Of a stretch of 64,000 nt of DNA, positions 61,082 through 64,000 are shown piece after piece. Source of the stretch: Acanthosoma haemorrhoidale (taxonomy: Eukaryota > Arthropoda > Insecta > Hemiptera > Acanthosomatidae); assembly GCA_930367205.1 (NCBI GenBank), contig OV884011.1, forward strand, positions 89,947,474-90,011,473, written 5' to 3'. Each line of letters opens with the position of its first letter. Position 1 is the stretch's first letter. The notes under the pieces are model-generated. The model was not told the origin of the DNA. It saw only the letters and a list, made by a program, of their open reading frames with translations, and did no database searches. The position numbers and the translations under genes were made by a program.

Positions 61082-61133
61082 TTCATAGCCCCTTTAAATT
61101 TACAGATAATTATAGATCCTCAGGCGAATCTAT
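61082..61133 (+). repeat. Shared 52-bp module, copy 2
   Basis: Matches 51435-51486 with CC in place of CA after TTCATAGC. Same strand, about 9.6 kb away. Confidence 0.8.
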
Positions 61134-61306
61134 ATATCCACAGAAATATTATTATTTTTCATTAACGAGTATTTAATAGATCGATCGTGACACGTTATTT
61201 ACCGCGAGGATACGTTTATCTTAAGCTCTATCGGGGCAATCAATGAAACTAACATAAGTGATTCTTCTGGTTCTGGATTGGACTTTTTTGTATACATTGA
61301 AACTTC

Positions 61307-62256
61307 TTTATTGTGCAAAAATTACAATCTGCCTTAATACGCAATAATTAATTGTGATAAATGTTCTCATTCATACCATATTTACAATTTTCAGTCATAC
61401 AGTATTTACAAACAACCCAGAGACCTCCGAAATCGACATGGTTTTCACCTCCAAGTGGAGTCTAGGGAAGTCCCCCACGCTACTCCGGATAAGAGCCAGT
61501 GGATAATTCCTGACGAAGAGCGTGAGAGCCACATACGCTCAGGACATGATTGGAGAAACTGGTCATGGCCAGGACTTCCACTGTCACGCATTTATAACAG
61601 GTAACGAGGGCACTGCCGTTTTAGTCTCCGAGGAGGATTATAGGGATGAGTGATGCAGTGCAATTACTGTGCTACGTTATTAGGGTGGTTGGGTTGGTTA
61701 CAACGGAATTTCATGAATTTCGAAGGGATGAGTTCCAAAATGTAAGGTGTATTAAGTTCGTTATGAAGGGTTTAGTTGATGACGTAATAAGGGGCATTTG
61801 CTGTTCTCAGAACTTTTGATTGAAAGGATTGGATACACTTGATGTTCGACTTTTTTGCTGTCCCCCATGTCCGGGTTGGCTTGAGTAAAACTTTGTAGAT
61901 TGGTAATTCATTTTCTATTGAGAGATGGAATGTCCTTTGAAGTAGTCTGTACAATTGTCCAAAGCTTCTGTTTAGTTCTTGTCTTTTTACCCTCGTATGT
62001 GGGTTCCAGGTCAGCCGTTTGTCGAGATGGAAGCCTAAGTACCGTACTGTCTCGGATGCAGGGAGAGGAATAGAATTAAAATAAACTAGTGGACAAGACT
62101 TATTTCAGAGAGTGAAATTAATGTGGGAACATTTTACTTCTTTAACTTTGATCCGCCATTGGTTGCACCAATGCTGGATCTCATCAAGGTGTTTTTGAAG
62201 GATGCTAGTGTGTAGATTATATTAGTTACAATATTCTAAACCACAGCGGATTTAAA
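61307..62256 (-). pseudogene. Jockey fragment J3 (3' UTR and RT C-terminal half)
   Basis: Minus-strand copy with the family tail (61307-61345), 3' UTR, and the RT-linked C-terminal region: YRLLQRTFHLSIENELPIYK, WGTAKKSNIKCIQSFQSKV and NAPYYV. Compared with J2, the section coding for the palm is missing: near 62200-62250 three short pieces of the J2 sequence are joined, so at least two internal deletions occurred. Stops and frameshifts are present. Confidence 0.88.
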
Positions 62257-64000
62257 AATATATATAATAAACATAGGATAAGACTTCAGTCTGATCGTTA
62301 AAAAAATCTTTTTAATTTTTTAAAAAATGGGTAACTTTATTATCTCCCACAACGGGTTATGAATCCTACACCAGAGAAAAAGAAAATAATCAAAGCTTAT
62401 AACAGAAAAAAATTATTCATATTATAATTGCAAAGAGAAAACTACGTTTAGAAAATATCTGGATATGAATCATCAACATGGTGCAATTTCCTGTGTAATT
62501 ACTTACTTCTCAATTCGTTCACGATAAAAACATTGTTGGCACTGAAGTAATAAAACTGTAATATAGGGCCGAACATGACACAGAACAACTACTGTGAAGA
62601 ATTGTTATCAGATTCATATTTTAATTGCCAAATACATATATATTTTTTTTAGAATTTATGTTTACTACTTTTCCTCTTCAATTATAAAGTTAGGAGTTGG
62701 CCATTAGTAAAATTGTTAAAATAAAAATCCATGACTTCCATGGATAGTGACGAGTTGCAATTAAAAAATAAGTCTTATTTTATTGTTGGATCCTTTTTGA
62801 TATTTTACAATATTACAACCACTCACGCTGCATCGTCTCAAACATTCAGCCGGTTTGCTCGCTGTTCCGTTTCGATTGAGCATCAGTACTGGTGTAATTC
62901 CTTACTATTACTGATATTCATAATCACGAAGTTTGGAGGGTGATGAAATCGATTCCTCGCTTAGGTGTTCGATTATGGTTCATATAGTAAAGTACTAATT
63001 TCTTTTATTCTACACCTTATTTTTCGTTCACGCATGCTCAATGAAGTAATCTCAGCATGATATAAATTCATTGGCTTTGAAGGGTGTCTATTTGAATTGT
63101 TTTGTTAATTTTACCCTAGCACATGTGCATTAGCTTATTGTTAGAAAATATTGGCCAACATGGCCGACTTCTCTGTGTGTTACAATCTAGAAACATAGGA
63201 GTATGTTAAGTAATTGCTTACTTATTGAGGGCTCCCTCGTGAACAGCTCACATAAGTTGCCAGTTGAAACACTTTTAAAACGTAATGTGAATCTATGAAC
63301 TGTTGTAATCGTTGTTAATATGAAGAGTTGAAATAGACAGGCGTTATAATGATGGCGCATGCGCAGAAAAAAGTTCACTATTCTACTGTTATAAATATAA
63401 TAACATTTTCGTGGCATTTTGCCGTGCAATAGAAACATAGGTTAAACAGCTGACGGCAATTGAAAATAAATTGCCACCAATGATCATTATGGGGAGATGC
63501 GGAAAATGAATGAAAGTACAAGATATACTGAAAGCAGTATATTTATTATCGGGTTAAAACTAGTGCTTACAGGCGATGAGGTTAGAATCAAAGGGGTGAA
63601 ATGACAAAATCAAACGTAGAAGAATACTTAACATGGTTACCGTTCAGAACACCGAGAATTGCTAAGCGGTGCTGAATAAGTTTCCATAATGTTAACTGCT
63701 TTATTTGCCTTTTCTTCAATGGCACCATCATATAAGGTTGTTTTGAGGTATAATTAATGGTAATTATATTGCTGTGATATATAAGCGCTAATATAAAGAG
63801 AAAAACTGTTCAAGAACAAAACGATTCGTACCTTTTTTCCTTGTGGTAGTCAGTTGAGATCATTTTTTCCTTATGAGCTTATTGTGTAAAAGTACTGACC
63901 TGAAAAAGATATATACACACCTCATTATTTAGGACATTTACATAGAACAATTATTTAGTAAAAGCAATAAAATGTTTATAATAATATACTCTCTGTTTCA
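62257..64000. other. Unassigned A+T-rich sequence
   Basis: No gene recognised. A perfect NRF-1-like palindrome GCGCATGCGC lies at 63355-63364, and ATGGCCGAC in the context CAACATGGCCGACTTC at about 63157-63172; neither is tied to a coding region here. Confidence 0.35.
63355..63364. promoter_or_regulatory. NRF-1/EWG-type palindromic motif
   Basis: TGGCGCATGCGCAG contains the 10-bp palindrome GCGCATGCGC, the core bound by NRF-1-family factors in animals. In A+T-rich surroundings this is uncommon, but a single match with no adjacent gene is weak evidence of function. Confidence 0.2.

Overview
This window reads as insect (or at least arthropod) nuclear DNA from a gene-poor, repeat-rich interval. 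It is strongly A+T-rich. It carries many decayed transposable elements of families common in insects: Jockey and R1-like non-LTR retrotransposons, a Gypsy-type LTR element and mariner. I see no prokaryotic gene organisation and no host protein-coding gene, rRNA, CRISPR array or intact tRNA that I can defend. Species cannot be assigned from sequence reading alone.

Layout. 0-6.5 kb: a decayed reverse-transcriptase thumb relic next to a 29-bp inverted repeat, a 95-bp mariner-type MITE with TA target sites, and the zinc-finger end of an R1-like element. 6.4-12.4 kb: two inverted copies of an unclassified dispersed repeat, flanking a broken Jockey fragment. 13.6-14.1 kb: a foldback element. 16.7-18.6 kb: the best-preserved element, a 5'-truncated Jockey copy whose RT frame (517 codons) is uninterrupted. 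18.7-19.4 kb: a complete 633-bp mini LTR retrotransposon with near-identical 169/171-bp LTRs, a GCAC target duplication and only a Gypsy gag fragment inside. 19.4-28 kb: mostly unassignable A+T-rich DNA with G/C homopolymers and a few G+C-rich islands. 28-34 kb: an LTR-like sequence (33.1-34.0 kb) and an inverted partial copy (28.2-28.5 kb), the latter ending exactly where a (GA)n microsatellite begins; a second mariner MITE; and a weak candidate coding exon. 35 kb: a second foldback element. 42 kb: a short minisatellite. 44.7 kb: a retroelement-tail-like motif. 47.4-62.3 kb: four more Jockey pieces, a mariner transposase relic, a tRNA-Glu-like sequence and a shared 52-bp module.

The parts do not work together as a pathway; they are layers of insertions of different age. 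The mini LTR element looks youngest (LTRs nearly identical), followed by Jockey copy J2 (open frame); the other Jockey pieces, the mariner transposase and the R1-like pieces are old and frameshifted. The long spaces between elements look like intron or intergenic sequence. The items that most resemble something undescribed are the two foldback elements, the 6.4/12.0-kb repeat family, the mini LTR element and the LTR-seeded GA microsatellite.
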